Positions 15,001-23,577 of a DNA stretch of 64,000 nt are shown in pieces. A program made the translations under genes and the position numbers. How positions within the stretch are numbered: position 1 is the stretch's first letter; each line of letters begins with the position of its first letter. This DNA is from Clostridia bacterium. Lineage in GTDB: Bacteria > Bacillota > Clostridia > Oscillospirales > CAG-272. The notes under the pieces were generated by a model. The model saw nothing but the letters and a program-made list of their open reading frames with translations. It was not told where the DNA came from and searched no databases. The stretch spans positions 62,001-126,000 of the forward strand of contig JAFURQ010000007.1 of the NCBI GenBank assembly GCA_017471825.1. Direction: 5' to 3'.

Positions 15001-16176
15001 TTACAGAAAATAGCTTAGAATCACATATGCAATAGGTATAATTGAAATGCCAAAAAAAGAACCTACGGTAATGCTTGGATAAAAAGTCACGGAAAAGTCC
15101 TCAGGAATTTTCTTCTCTAATATGCATAGCTTTGCTTTTTGTAAAACAGCCGTACATTCTTCTATCGCCGCTTTATCTGCGGTTATTCCCTTTGCACAGT
15201 TAACAATTGATAGAATAGCACAAATTACAGCCGGAAGGATACCATAAAACAAAAGATGGTCTATAATCATACTGTTTTCTTGTGGTGATGTTTCTTGAAA
15301 CATGTACCAAACAACTCTAATCAATGTAAAAAATGCTATAAGAATTGCCGACAAAATTGCGACCGTTGCGCGTACTTTATCCTTTTTAAACTTTTTAATT
15401 GTTGTCTCACATTTTTCCTCTATCTCTTTGCACTTGTCCAAAATTTGTTTTAAATCTATCTGAAAGAAATCTACATCGTAAAAGAATCCATCTGCATCAG
15501 ATTCAAAGCTATATGCTATGTCGTTATAAACAAATTTAATCTCATAAAGTGCATAAATATATGCATTGAATGAATAGGGATCATGTGTAGAAATTTCAGT
15601 GGAACGAATTTCACTATTCATAATTTCAGCAGTAGAAGAATAAATCAAATCGTTTCTGTCATAATCGACACACTCGCTGGCAAATTTTCTTATTACATTT
15701 TTATTGAGGGATATTTCATGAAACAGATTATCTATTCCGTAGGGATTTCTTTCTTCAAAGTCATCAGGATCTATCCAACATGCTTCATACGAAGATATCA
15801 CAGATGCATTATTGCATTCAGCACAAATAAAATACGTTTCATCATAATATAAGGTTTCTGTATGATCTTCTGTAAGTGTTGTTTTATTATAATGTGGGGA
15901 CACACTAATTCCCTCTTTGTCTGATAAATTAACTCGATAATCCTCTACATAGGTCAATTCTTTTCTTGTTTTATAATCTACTACACATCGTGCTGAACAA
16001 TCCAAAGACAACGCCTGATAATATTTGGGAGTAACCGTGAAATTGTTAGGGTTCTTTAAAAATTCCAAATATCGCTGTGAAGCGCGGCTGATATCCTTTC
16101 CCTGCAATGCAGTTTTTCTAAAATTTTCAACTATTTCGTTTTTTCCTATTGATCTTTTGTAATAAAAAACTTCCAT
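15001..16176 (-). CDS. AT-rich membrane protein of unknown function
   Basis: I do not recognise this 391-residue protein. Residues 1-250 are soluble and mixed, with a possible Cys pair (ICAEC), followed by a charged helical segment (KQILDKCKEIEEKCETTIKK, about 245-265) that could form a coiled coil, then two hydrophobic helices (about 273-292 and 305-327) and one at the C-terminus (about 372-390). It is noticeably richer in A and T than its neighbours, suggesting recent acquisition. It has an AAGGAGAAG ribosome site and a perfect consensus promoter whose spacer is filled by a palindrome, so it is almost surely controlled by the divergent XRE protein. Confidence 0.75.
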   Translation of the reverse strand: MEVFYYKRSIGKNEIVENFRKTALQGKDISRASQRYLEFLKNPNNFTVTPKYYQALSLDCSARCVVDYKTRKELTYVEDYRVNLSDKEGISVSPHYNKTTLTEDHTETLYYDETYFICAECNNASVISSYEACWIDPDDFEERNPYGIDNLFHEISLNKNVIRKFASECVDYDRNDLIYSSTAEIMNSEIRSTEISTHDPYSFNAYIYALYEIKFVYNDIAYSFESDADGFFYDVDFFQIDLKQILDKCKEIEEKCETTIKKFKKDKVRATVAILSAILIAFFTLIRVVWYMFQETSPQENSMIIDHLLFYGILPAVICAILSIVNCAKGITADKAAIEECTAVLQKAKLCILEKKIPEDFSVTFYPSITVGSFFGISIIPIAYVILSYFL

Positions 16177-16203
16177 TGACTTCTCCTTTTCCTTTTTTAT
16201 TCA

Positions 16204-16254
16204 ATTATACCGCAATTTGCGGTAATTGTCAATACTGCAAATTGCAGTTTAATA
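16204..16254. promoter_or_regulatory. Divergent promoters with palindromic XRE operators in both spacers
   Basis: The minus promoter is perfect: TTGACA (16232-16227), 17 bp, TATAAT (16209-16204). Its spacer is occupied by the palindrome TACCGCAATTTGCGGTA (16208-16224). The plus promoter is TTGTCA (16226-16231), 17 bp, TTAATA (16249-16254), and its spacer holds ACTGCAAATTGCAGT (16234-16248). The palindrome centres, 16216 and 16241, are 25 bp apart. Bound repressor would cover each spacer. Confidence 0.82.
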
Positions 16255-16288
16255 TAATATCTTTATAACACTATAATATGGAGTATAT

Positions 16289-16504
16289 ATGGTCTATAGA
16301 AGAATTCGAGATTTACGAGAAGATCACGATTTAACTCAAAAAGAGGTAGCAAGAAAATTGAATTGCTCTCAACAGGTTTATAGCAATTACGAACTTGGGC
16401 AGAGAGATATTCCCACAGATATACTAATTAAAATTTCGGCTCTATACAATGTATCTGTTGATTATATCCTTGGTATAAGCGACAACCCTAAGATACAAAA
16501 ATAA
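16289..16504 (+). CDS. XRE-family transcriptional regulator
   Basis: This 71-residue Cro/C1-type protein has the helix-turn-helix in RIRDLREDHDLTQKEVARKL followed by NCSQQVYSNYELGQRDIP and the tail VSVDYILGISDNP. It is divergent from the AT-rich membrane protein gene and has palindromic sites in both promoters, so it probably represses both. It is close in sequence to the truncated copy at 14753-14911, and more distantly to the regulator at 11700. No effector domain is present. Confidence 0.9.
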   Translation: MVYRRIRDLREDHDLTQKEVARKLNCSQQVYSNYELGQRDIPTDILIKISALYNVSVDYILGISDNPKIQK

Positions 16505-16530
16505 AGAGTTATACATGTTTATTATTTCTA

Positions 16531-16563
16531 AAAATCGCCCCGATTTTTATCGGGGTTTTCTAT
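16531..16563 (+). terminator. Terminator of the XRE gene at 16289
   Basis: CCCCGAT, a TTTT loop and ATCGGGG (16538-16555), flanked by AAAA and TTTTCTATTTA, form an intrinsic terminator 30 bp after the stop. Confidence 0.88.
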
Positions 16564-16714
16564 TTACTTTTTTGTCGTTTTATGTTATACTGATAAACGC
16601 TTAGCCTTAATTTTGATACAGACAGTACTTTTTCGTCTGGCTGGAGTAGGCGAAAATATTTTTTAAATTTCTGCAAATAATTAATTGTAAAAGCATTAAC
16701 AAGAGGTATTGAAA
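16564..16714 (+). other. Leader region of the flavo-diiron gene, possible hairpin
   Basis: A -10-like TATACT at about 16589 suggests a start near 16600, but the -35 is poor. The leader of about 110 nt has the hairpin CAGAC...GTCTG around 16621-16641 followed by a purine-rich GGCTGGAGTAGGCG. I cannot match it to a known riboswitch. Confidence 0.35.
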
Positions 16715-17866
16715 ATGATTGTTTCAAGCAGCATCAAATTCATTGGAGTAAACGATAAAAATATCGACCTTTTCGAGAGTATATATAAGGTTCCGCACGG
16801 CGTTTCCTACAATTCCTACGTCATTATTGACGAGCAGGTAGCCGTTGTCGATTCCGTGGATTCGGATTTTACGGGCGAGTGGCTCGACAGGCTTGATGCC
16901 GCGCTTGACGGCAGAGAGGTGAACTATCTCATAGTTCAGCATATGGAGCCCGATCACTCCGCAGGCATCGCCGCCTTTGCGGAAAAGCACCAAGGCGCAA
17001 AAATCGTGTCCTCGGCAAAGGCTTTTGCTATGATGAAGGGCTTTTTCGGAACCGATTTTTCCGAGAGAAGAATAGTCGTCACGGAGGGTGATACCCTTTC
17101 GCTCGGTAAGCATACGCTTACCTTCATAACCGCACCTATGGTGCATTGGCCCGAGGTTATTATGACCTACGAAAGCACGGAGAGGGTGCTTTTCTCCGCC
17201 GATGCCTTCGGCAAATTCGGCGCGCTCGACGCGGACGAGCCGTGGGAGGACGAGGCAAGAAGATACTATATCGGAATCGTTGGAAAATACGGTGTGCAGG
17301 TACAGAACGTGCTCAAAAAGGCGGCGGCTCTTGATATAGCCGTTATTTGCCCCCTGCACGGACCCGTGTTAAAAGAAAACCTCGCTCATTACGTAAATCT
17401 TTACGATACGTGGTCAAGCTACAGACCCGAGGAGGACGGCGTGGTTATCGCCTACGGCTCGGTTTACGGCAACACAGCAAAGGCGGCAAGGCTTCTTGCC
17501 GACGAGCTGAAGAGCCGCGGCTGTAAGGTAGCTCTTTACGACCTTGCAAGATGCGATACGTACGCGGCAGTTGCCGATGCATTCAGATACAGTAAGCTCG
17601 TTCTTGCGGCGGCAAGCTACAACGCCGACGTATTCCCCGCTATGCGCGAATTTATAACCCACCTCACCGACAGAGGCTACAAATCTCGCACCGTAAGCAT
17701 TATTGAAAACGGAAGCTGGGCACCCACGGCGGCGAAGGTGATGCGCTCCTTGCTCGAGGGGGCAAAGGACGTCACGTTTACGGAAGCGGGTGTAAAAATC
17801 CTCTCCGCTCCAAATGGTGAAACCGAAGCACAAATAACCGCACTCGCCGATGCGCTTTGCGGTTAG
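16715..17866 (+). CDS. fprA: Flavo-diiron protein (A-type flavoprotein)
   Basis: Flavo-diiron proteins reduce O2 to water or NO to N2O and protect strict anaerobes. The 383-residue protein has an N-terminal metallo-beta-lactamase-like diiron domain with the ligand motif HMEPDHS and later CPLHGPV, and a C-terminal flavodoxin domain beginning IAYGSVYGNTAKAA for FMN. There is no C-terminal rubredoxin or flavin reductase extension, so it needs an external donor such as rubredoxin. I choose the ATG at 16715 (AAGAGG 8 bp upstream) over a TTG 6 bp earlier. It stands as a single gene or with the membrane protein 88 bp downstream. Confidence 0.95.
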   Translation: MIVSSSIKFIGVNDKNIDLFESIYKVPHGVSYNSYVIIDEQVAVVDSVDSDFTGEWLDRLDAALDGREVNYLIVQHMEPDHSAGIAAFAEKHQGAKIVSSAKAFAMMKGFFGTDFSERRIVVTEGDTLSLGKHTLTFITAPMVHWPEVIMTYESTERVLFSADAFGKFGALDADEPWEDEARRYYIGIVGKYGVQVQNVLKKAAALDIAVICPLHGPVLKENLAHYVNLYDTWSSYRPEEDGVVIAYGSVYGNTAKAARLLADELKSRGCKVALYDLARCDTYAAVADAFRYSKLVLAAASYNADVFPAMREFITHLTDRGYKSRTVSIIENGSWAPTAAKVMRSLLEGAKDVTFTEAGVKILSAPNGETEAQITALADALCG

Positions 17867-17954
17867 GCAAGAGAGAATAATACGAACCCGTTTTTTTCAC
17901 ACGGGTACTCACCTCTACGGTAAAATAAAGTTATAACAGCTCCGAGGTATACTA

Positions 17955-18554
17955 ATGAAAATAATTCACAACACCGAAACGGCGATTTACACAATTGCCG
18001 CAGAGATAAAGGCCTTTGCTCACTTTTTCACAATTGCGCAGCAGGGCGCTTACATACTCTATCTCATTTATATGATAGCATTTGTCAGCGAGCGGATGCT
18101 CGTGCCGAATATATGCCTTTGTGTCGGCGCTATCGTATTTTTGATATTCTATATCATCAACATCAACAAAATCGGCAAGGAGGCACGTCTTGCAAAAAAG
18201 ACGCTCCGCAGAAATTACAGACGGTTTAAAATAATCACGCAAAGCGTTATGCTCGTCATAACCGCCTACAATATAGTTATAGCAATACACGACACCTCGC
18301 CCCTGACGTTTGCCCTTGCAATTTTCCTCGGCATCTCGTGGCTTGTAAACGTTGTTATCGAGCTTATTTCGCTGTATGTTGAAAGCAGACTCGAGCTTTT
18401 GAGAAGCAGTCTTGCCTCGGATTTCGAGGTGGTTACGAGAACCGCCGAAACGGTTAGCGGAATATTTAAAAGAGGCAGCACGCGCGAGGACGCCGGCGAG
18501 GACGAGGGCGCCGGAACGGGCAGAAGCTTCTTTGGCGGTTTTTTCAGAAGATGA
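17955..18554 (+). CDS. Membrane protein of unknown function
   Basis: This 199-residue protein has four likely hydrophobic helices (about 31-49, 53-70, 92-110 and 115-138), with a basic loop (KKTLRRNYRRFK) between the second and third. The C-terminal 55 residues are soluble and end in an acidic stretch then a Gly/Phe/Arg tail (SFFGGFFRR). I do not recognise a family. A GAGG ribosome site precedes the ATG, and a terminator follows. A hairpin ACCCGT...ACGGGT at 17886-17907 lies between it and the flavo-diiron gene. Confidence 0.72.
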   Translation: MKIIHNTETAIYTIAAEIKAFAHFFTIAQQGAYILYLIYMIAFVSERMLVPNICLCVGAIVFLIFYIININKIGKEARLAKKTLRRNYRRFKIITQSVMLVITAYNIVIAIHDTSPLTFALAIFLGISWLVNVVIELISLYVESRLELLRSSLASDFEVVTRTAETVSGIFKRGSTREDAGEDEGAGTGRSFFGGFFRR

Positions 18555-18560
18555 TTTAGA

Positions 18561-18595
18561 AAACGGCTCGGCGGTACTGCCGAGTCGTTTTTATT
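18561..18595 (+). terminator. Terminator after the membrane protein at 17955
   Basis: AAACGGCTCGGC and GCCGAGTCGTTT pair (one G-T) around a 6-nt loop, followed by TTATT. Confidence 0.88.
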
Positions 18596-18636
18596 GAACA
18601 AATGTCCCATTATTGTATATTTTTTTGTCAAAATTA

Positions 18637-18665
18637 TTGATTTTTTGTTAACATGGTGCTATAAT
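18637..18665 (+). promoter_or_regulatory. Promoter of the PlsC/zinc-ribbon gene
   Basis: TTGATT (18637-18642), 17 bp and TATAAT (18660-18665) give a leader of about 58 nt before the ATG at 18730. Confidence 0.75.
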
Positions 18666-18729
18666 GTATATGTTATGAATTTTGACAAGTCAACATCACC
18701 TGCTCATTTTTTCGCAAAAAGGAGGAAAG

Positions 18730-19944
18730 ATGGAACGTAAATTAAACAAACAAAATATGTTCTTATATAGATTCACCCAAGCTGCCGCGTGGATTGTTTC
18801 AAAGGCTTTTTTCAAAAGAAAGGTCGTGCGCAACGAGCTGAAGGGCAAAAAGGGCCCCATAGTCGTTATCGCTAATCACCAGGCGGCACTTGATTTCGTG
18901 AATCTCATAAGCTCTGTACGCCAGCCGATGCGCTTTGTTATAAGCAACTCATTTTATAAAACCATGCCCGTCAAGGGCATAATGACTAAAATCGGAGTCA
19001 TTCCCAAGCAACAGTTTCAGACGAGTCTGAAGGATATGCACAGCATGAAGGCGGTAATAGACTCAAATGAAATTTTGGCTATTTACCCTGCGGGACTGAT
19101 GTGTGAGGACGGAATTTCCACCCCCATTCCAATCGCCACCTACCGTTTTCTGCAATGGCTTCAGGCGGATATATACGTAGCCAAAACCAGCGGAACCTAT
19201 TTCTGCACGCCGAAATGGTCAAAAAAGAACCGCGCAGGCAGAACCTATCTCGACATATACAAGCTATTCTCAAAGGAAGAGCTTGCGACCCTTTCCAACG
19301 AGGAAATAAGGGAGAGAGCCGACGAGGCGCTTCTCTTTGACGCCTATCGCGAGCAGGAAACGCTCAAGGTAAAATACTGCCATGGCGATAATATCGAAGG
19401 ACTTGAAAACGTGCTGTACCTTTGCCCGCATTGCAAGCGAGAATACACCGTGCGCGTCCGCGATAAGCACACGATATATTGCACCGAGTGCGGATTCGCC
19501 GAAAAGAGCGATAAATACGGCTTTTTGCACAAGGAAGGCGAGGTTGGCGAGGAGCTTCGCTACGTTTCCGATTGGTCGCGCCTTGTTCACGACGACCTCA
19601 AGGCTCGTATGAGTGATGGGGAATGCGCAGAGCTTTCGTGCGGTACAAAATTCCTTACCGTCAATGAAAAGAAGAAGAAATTCGTCGAATCGGGTGAGGG
19701 CACCGTTACCCTCACTGCTGATAAATTTATTTTGAGCGGCACCATGAACGGAGAGGAAATATGCCTTGAAATTCCTTCAAAAATGTTCCCCTCCCTTCCC
19801 TTCAAGCCGGGAAAATACATAGAAATACAGCACAACGATGACATCATCCGCTGTATGCTTGACGATGGCAAGCTTGCTATGAAATTCATAAATATGCTTA
19901 AGATAAATCACGAAATATTTGAAGACGAGCACTGTCACGTATAA
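18730..19944 (+). CDS. PlsC-type acyltransferase with zinc ribbon
   Basis: Residues 25-215 are a glycerolipid acyltransferase domain with the H-x4-D motif at NHQAALD (His 50, Asp 55); the second motif reads YPAGLMCEDG in place of the usual PEG-R. A treble-clef or ribbon zinc site follows, CPHC (232-235) and CTEC (251-254), then a beta-rich C-terminal domain. It probably acylates lysophosphatidic acid or a related lipid at the membrane face. The same acyltransferase, zinc ribbon and tail occur in the VTT fusion at 61240, so they form one family. I start at the ATG with AGGAGG 4 bp upstream; an upstream in-frame start lies in the promoter. Confidence 0.88.
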   Translation: MERKLNKQNMFLYRFTQAAAWIVSKAFFKRKVVRNELKGKKGPIVVIANHQAALDFVNLISSVRQPMRFVISNSFYKTMPVKGIMTKIGVIPKQQFQTSLKDMHSMKAVIDSNEILAIYPAGLMCEDGISTPIPIATYRFLQWLQADIYVAKTSGTYFCTPKWSKKNRAGRTYLDIYKLFSKEELATLSNEEIRERADEALLFDAYREQETLKVKYCHGDNIEGLENVLYLCPHCKREYTVRVRDKHTIYCTECGFAEKSDKYGFLHKEGEVGEELRYVSDWSRLVHDDLKARMSDGECAELSCGTKFLTVNEKKKKFVESGEGTVTLTADKFILSGTMNGEEICLEIPSKMFPSLPFKPGKYIEIQHNDDIIRCMLDDGKLAMKFINMLKINHEIFEDEHCHV

Positions 19945-19956
19945 TTTCAACTATTT

Positions 19957-19989
19957 AGGGCTTCCCTTGCGGAAGCCCTTATATTTTTG
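19957..19989 (+). terminator. Terminator after the PlsC/zinc-ribbon gene
   Basis: AGGGCTTCC and GGAAGCCCT pair around a 5-nt loop, followed by TATATTTTT. Confidence 0.88.
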
Positions 19990-20025
19990 CTCCTTCGGGA
20001 AACAATAAGAAAAAACGGAGTAATT

Positions 20026-21324
20026 ATGGAGTCTATTTGGGAAAAGGAAATCACCCCGCGGAGCTTTGAACGCCTGCGCGGAGATTTAAAAACCGACGTG
20101 CTTATTGTCGGGGGCGGACTTGCAGGGCTTCTGTGCGCATATAAGCTTCACGAGGCGGGAGTTGATTACGCTCTTGTAGAGGCAAAGAAAATTTTTTCGG
20201 GAACCAGCGGAAAATCAACCGCAAAAATCACCCTTCAACACGGTCTGATTTATGATAAATTGTTAAGAAAATACGGCAAAAGCTTTACACGGGGGTACCT
20301 CAACGCCAATTTGAAGGCAATGGACGAGTATCGCACACTATGCGACGGCGGCGAGTGTGACCTCACCGAGAGAAGCGCGTACGTCTACTCTCTCGAGAAC
20401 AGAGAAAAAATTGAAGCAGAGGTCCGTGCATACGAGAGCCTCGGTATCAATGCACACTTTTGCAAGAATACCGAGCTTCCGTTTTCGGTGGCGGGAGCGG
20501 TCAGAATTGACGGACAGTTAGAGATAAACCCATTAAAGCTTGCCGAGAAAATCTCTCGCGGACTTAATGTTTATGAAAATACGAAGGTGCTTGAGCTTGG
20601 AAAAAATGAGGCCACCGTCCACGGCGGCAAGATAAGAGCCAAAAAAATAATAATAGCCACTCATTTTCCAATACTCAACAAGCACGGACTTTACCCTCTG
20701 AAATTGTATCAGCACCGCTCCTACGTTATGGCACTCACGGGCGCTGACACCCCGAGCGGAATGTACGTCAGTGACAGACGCGACGGAATCTCCATCCGCG
20801 ACTATAACGGCCATCTCATTCTCGGCGGCGGAGCACACCGCACGGGAAAGGAGGGCGGAGGCTGGCAGGCGCTCGAGGATTTCGCGCAAAAATATTACAC
20901 GGGTGCGCACGTCGCGGCAAAATGGGCGGCGCAGGACTGTATCTCTCTTGACGGAGTAGCTTATATCGGAGAGTATTCAAAAAGGGCGAAAAACCTGTTC
21001 GTCGCAACGGGATTTAATAAATGGGGACTCACCACCTCTATGGTGGCGGCAGACCTGCTCTGCGATCTTGTTACGGGGAAGAAAAACGAGCTTGCCGAAA
21101 TATTTTCACCAAGCCGAAGCATTTTCCACAAGCAGTTAATCGTGAATATAACCGAGTCGGTAAAGGGGCTTCTGACCCCATCGGCTCCGCGCTGTCCGCA
21201 CCTTGGGTGCGCACTGAAATACAACAAAGCGGAGCACAGCTGGGACTGCTCCTGCCACGGCTCGCGCTTTGGCGAGGACGGGGAGGTTATCGACAATCCC
21301 GCAACCGATGATCTGAGGCAATGA
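20026..21324 (+). CDS. FAD-dependent oxidoreductase fused to a Rieske domain
   Basis: The 432-residue protein has a DAO-type FAD fold beginning DVLIVGGGLAGLLCAYKL (about 24-41) and, at the C-terminus (about 345-432), a Rieske 2Fe-2S domain with CPHLGC and CSCHGS providing the two Cys and two His ligands. Proteins of this architecture are common in Bacillota but their substrates are mostly unknown. It should move electrons from a bound substrate through FAD to the cluster in the cytoplasm. I start at the ATG with ACGGAG upstream; no separate promoter is visible, so read-through of the weak upstream terminator or a promoter near it is needed. Confidence 0.88.
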   Translation: MESIWEKEITPRSFERLRGDLKTDVLIVGGGLAGLLCAYKLHEAGVDYALVEAKKIFSGTSGKSTAKITLQHGLIYDKLLRKYGKSFTRGYLNANLKAMDEYRTLCDGGECDLTERSAYVYSLENREKIEAEVRAYESLGINAHFCKNTELPFSVAGAVRIDGQLEINPLKLAEKISRGLNVYENTKVLELGKNEATVHGGKIRAKKIIIATHFPILNKHGLYPLKLYQHRSYVMALTGADTPSGMYVSDRRDGISIRDYNGHLILGGGAHRTGKEGGGWQALEDFAQKYYTGAHVAAKWAAQDCISLDGVAYIGEYSKRAKNLFVATGFNKWGLTTSMVAADLLCDLVTGKKNELAEIFSPSRSIFHKQLIVNITESVKGLLTPSAPRCPHLGCALKYNKAEHSWDCSCHGSRFGEDGEVIDNPATDDLRQ

Positions 21325-21334
21325 TGGTTCAAAC

Positions 21335-21370
21335 AAAAAACAGCAAGGCTTTTACGCCTTGCTGTTTTTT
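21335..21370. terminator. Bidirectional terminator after the Rieske protein
   Basis: AAAAAACAGCAAGGC and GCCTTGCTGTTTTTT form a 15-bp perfect stem, T-rich on both strands, between convergent genes. Confidence 0.93.
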
Positions 21371-23034
21371 TATTTCTTTACAATCGCGAGATTCTCAACC
21401 ATTTTTTGAGTACCGTAGGTGTAATACACGGTTTCATAAAAATATTCATCGCCGTAGTATTCAAGCATCTCTGCCTTTATGGTCATAACCTCGGCGTTGT
21501 ATGCATCGCCCTCAAGCTTTGAGAGCTCGTCGGCGTGAAGCTTAATATAATAGTCAAGGTGTTCATTCACCGACTCGTTATAAAGTGCCTCAAGCTCATC
21601 GCCCGTCGGCAGAAAATCCTCCTTTTGCATTACGTAGAAGAATATCACCTTTTCGAGCGCAACCTCCTCGGCGGCTTTCGTTAAATGCTCTCTCCAATCC
21701 GTGCCCGAGGAAAGACCGAGATAGGCTATCGCACAAGCGTCAATGTCCTCGTATACAGACGAATTCTGAGAATATACCGAGGCTATCTCGTTATAGTAGT
21801 TGTCATAATACTCATTAACGGTTGCTTCGGGATAAGAATGAACCTCGGTTTTTTCAAGAAGCACATCCCATATCGCGTCGGATATGACCGTTTCGTTTAT
21901 CTCATCGACCTCATCCATCGCTTCCTTGCGAAGAAGGCTCGTGTACCTCTCAACTATGTTCGCACCCTCATAGTCAGCAACGTCCGCATCGTTAATCTTC
22001 AAGGTTTCCTTTATAAATGCCTCGTTGAACTCGGGAGTATTGTAAACCTTGGCGGTGTAAAGATATATATCAAACCTCGCCTCAACGCCGCGCAGACTCT
22101 TTTCCGAATAGTCGGCAGGAAAAACAACGTTAATCGTCAAGGGATTTGATTCGCAGGTCGTCGCATAATTTATCTTCATATCGGTATAAGCAACGCTGCC
22201 CGAATCACCGTAGGGGAAGGTCTGGGATTTAAGATCCTCGCCTATCTTCTGCGCCTCGGTGCCTTCCTCGGTGCCGAGGATAAAGGCAAGGAATCCCTCG
22301 CCGTATTTCTCATCAATATTATCAAGCGCGAGGTCTATTCTCTCCTCGCTCTTCTGCTGATAGCTTCCGTCGGGATACATTGCGGTGTAGGTAAGGTAAA
22401 TTACGCTTCCCGCCTCTACCGTGCCGCTTTTTTGCATTTCGAAGCTCGTGTAATCGGACGGCTTCTTACCTATAAACTGCTCAACAAATCCGGGAATAAA
22501 ATATCTCTGCTGTGAAGTATCTTCGATTATTATAAGGTTGGTGCCAACCTCTATTTTTGTTCTCTCCGTCAGATTCGTTCCGCCTTCAAAATCGGTTTCA
22601 TTACCGTCTGCGTCGACCGTGTAGCCGCGATAAACGAACTCAACCTCGTCACCGAGCGTTATAGCTACGCTAGTCATTCCGAGCCCGTCGTATTCGGGAG
22701 TCTCGCTCTTATGCTCTGCCAGAAGCTTGTTTATTTTCCTCTGAACGTCAGCCTCGGAAAAGGTCTGAAAGGGTCCCTCAACCACTATGTTCTTGTAATC
22801 ATCCTCGGAAAGAGTAATGTATTTCGAAAGGTCATCCTTAAGGTAATCAACCTCTCCGTCATCGGTAATCGCGCGAATGATAAAAACGACACCTACCGCT
22901 ACCAGCGCGACTATGAGAATCGCCGCGATAATAGTGAAAACTATCTGCTTTTTGGTCATTTTGTCGCTCGCCTGTGCCTTTACGGGAGCCTGCACCTCGT
23001 TATTTTGTGCCTTTTTCTTTTGTTTTCTTGCCAT
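21370..23034 (-). CDS. Membrane-anchored trigger-factor-like peptidyl-prolyl isomerase
   Basis: The 554-residue protein has a basic N-terminus, one membrane helix (about 30-53) and a large outer part. Residues 85-310 resemble the FKBP and C-terminal arrangement of trigger factor: GDEVEFVYRGYT, then a segment VVFPADYSEKSLRG that matches the end of a TF-type FKBP domain. The C-terminal half is helical and Tyr/Glu-rich. It is probably a chaperone or proline isomerase for exported proteins, fixed to the outer face of the membrane. The gene follows rnhA by 23 bp. The lipoprotein at 23578 is a distant paralogue. No ribosome-binding N-terminal TF domain is present. Confidence 0.75.
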   Translation of the reverse strand: MARKQKKKAQNNEVQAPVKAQASDKMTKKQIVFTIIAAILIVALVAVGVVFIIRAITDDGEVDYLKDDLSKYITLSEDDYKNIVVEGPFQTFSEADVQRKINKLLAEHKSETPEYDGLGMTSVAITLGDEVEFVYRGYTVDADGNETDFEGGTNLTERTKIEVGTNLIIIEDTSQQRYFIPGFVEQFIGKKPSDYTSFEMQKSGTVEAGSVIYLTYTAMYPDGSYQQKSEERIDLALDNIDEKYGEGFLAFILGTEEGTEAQKIGEDLKSQTFPYGDSGSVAYTDMKINYATTCESNPLTINVVFPADYSEKSLRGVEARFDIYLYTAKVYNTPEFNEAFIKETLKINDADVADYEGANIVERYTSLLRKEAMDEVDEINETVISDAIWDVLLEKTEVHSYPEATVNEYYDNYYNEIASVYSQNSSVYEDIDACAIAYLGLSSGTDWREHLTKAAEEVALEKVIFFYVMQKEDFLPTGDELEALYNESVNEHLDYYIKLHADELSKLEGDAYNAEVMTIKAEMLEYYGDEYFYETVYYTYGTQKMVENLAIVKK

Positions 23035-23057
23035 ATTTCACCTTTTAAAAGGAATAT

Positions 23058-23492
23058 TTATTGAAAGGAATCGGCGTACGCCGTTGCAAGCCTGTCACAG
23101 CGCTCGTTGTAGTCGTGACCGTTGTGTCCCTTTACCCACACGAACGTTACCTCGTGCGTTTCTGTCAGCTCGTAAAGCCTTGCCCAGAGGTCGGGGTTCT
23201 TCAGCTCCTCCCTGCCTCTGCGCCAGCCCTGCGAGCGCCAGGAGTGCACCCACCCCTGCAAGAACGCCTCGACAACGTACTTCGAGTCGGAATAAAGAGT
23301 CACCTTACACGGCTCCTTCAACGCCTCAAGCCCCACTATCGCCGCCATAAGCTCCATGCGGTTGTTGGTCGTTTCACGCTCACCGCCACAGATTTCCTTT
23401 TCATATTTACCGTATACGAGTATCGCACCGTAGCCGCCCTTGCCGGGGTTGCCGCGGCACGCACCGTCTGTATAAAGCTGTACTTCTTTCAT
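23058..23492 (-). CDS. rnhA: Ribonuclease HI
   Basis: RNase HI cuts the RNA strand of RNA-DNA hybrids. The 144-residue protein has the catalytic carboxylates in [29 protein letters not shown] and NERCDRLA, and the basic-protrusion region [12 protein letters not shown] typical of the E. coli-like form. It lies between two paralogous export-chaperone genes on the same strand, which is an unusual setting. No clear promoter is visible upstream, so it may depend on transcription from 25898. Confidence 0.95.
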   Translation of the reverse strand: MKEVQLYTDGACRGNPGKGGYGAILVYGKYEKEICGGERETTNNRMELMAAIVGLEALKEPCKVTLYSDSKYVVEAFLQGWVHSWRSQGWRRGREELKNPDLWARLYELTETHEVTFVWVKGHNGHDYNERCDRLATAYADSFQ

Positions 23493-23510
23493 ATTTTATC
23501 TTTTTAATAG

Positions 23511-23541
23511 GAAATCCGACAGTACTCGGCTGTCGGATTTC
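23511..23541 (-). other. Hairpin between the lipoprotein gene and rnhA
   Basis: GAAATCCGACAG and CTGTCGGATTTC form a perfect 12-bp stem with a 7-nt loop. In the minus direction it is followed by CTATTAAAAA, without a T run, so it is likely a weak terminator or mRNA end protector that lets transcription pass into rnhA. Confidence 0.65.
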
Positions 23542-23577
23542 TCTTTTATCCTGATGTCTTTTCTTTAAGCCATCCGA

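Noticed and set aside
5442-16504. A complete known defence island
   Set aside because: A TIR protein and two XRE modules are present, but there is no nuclease, helicase, CRISPR, restriction or Abi gene to support one.
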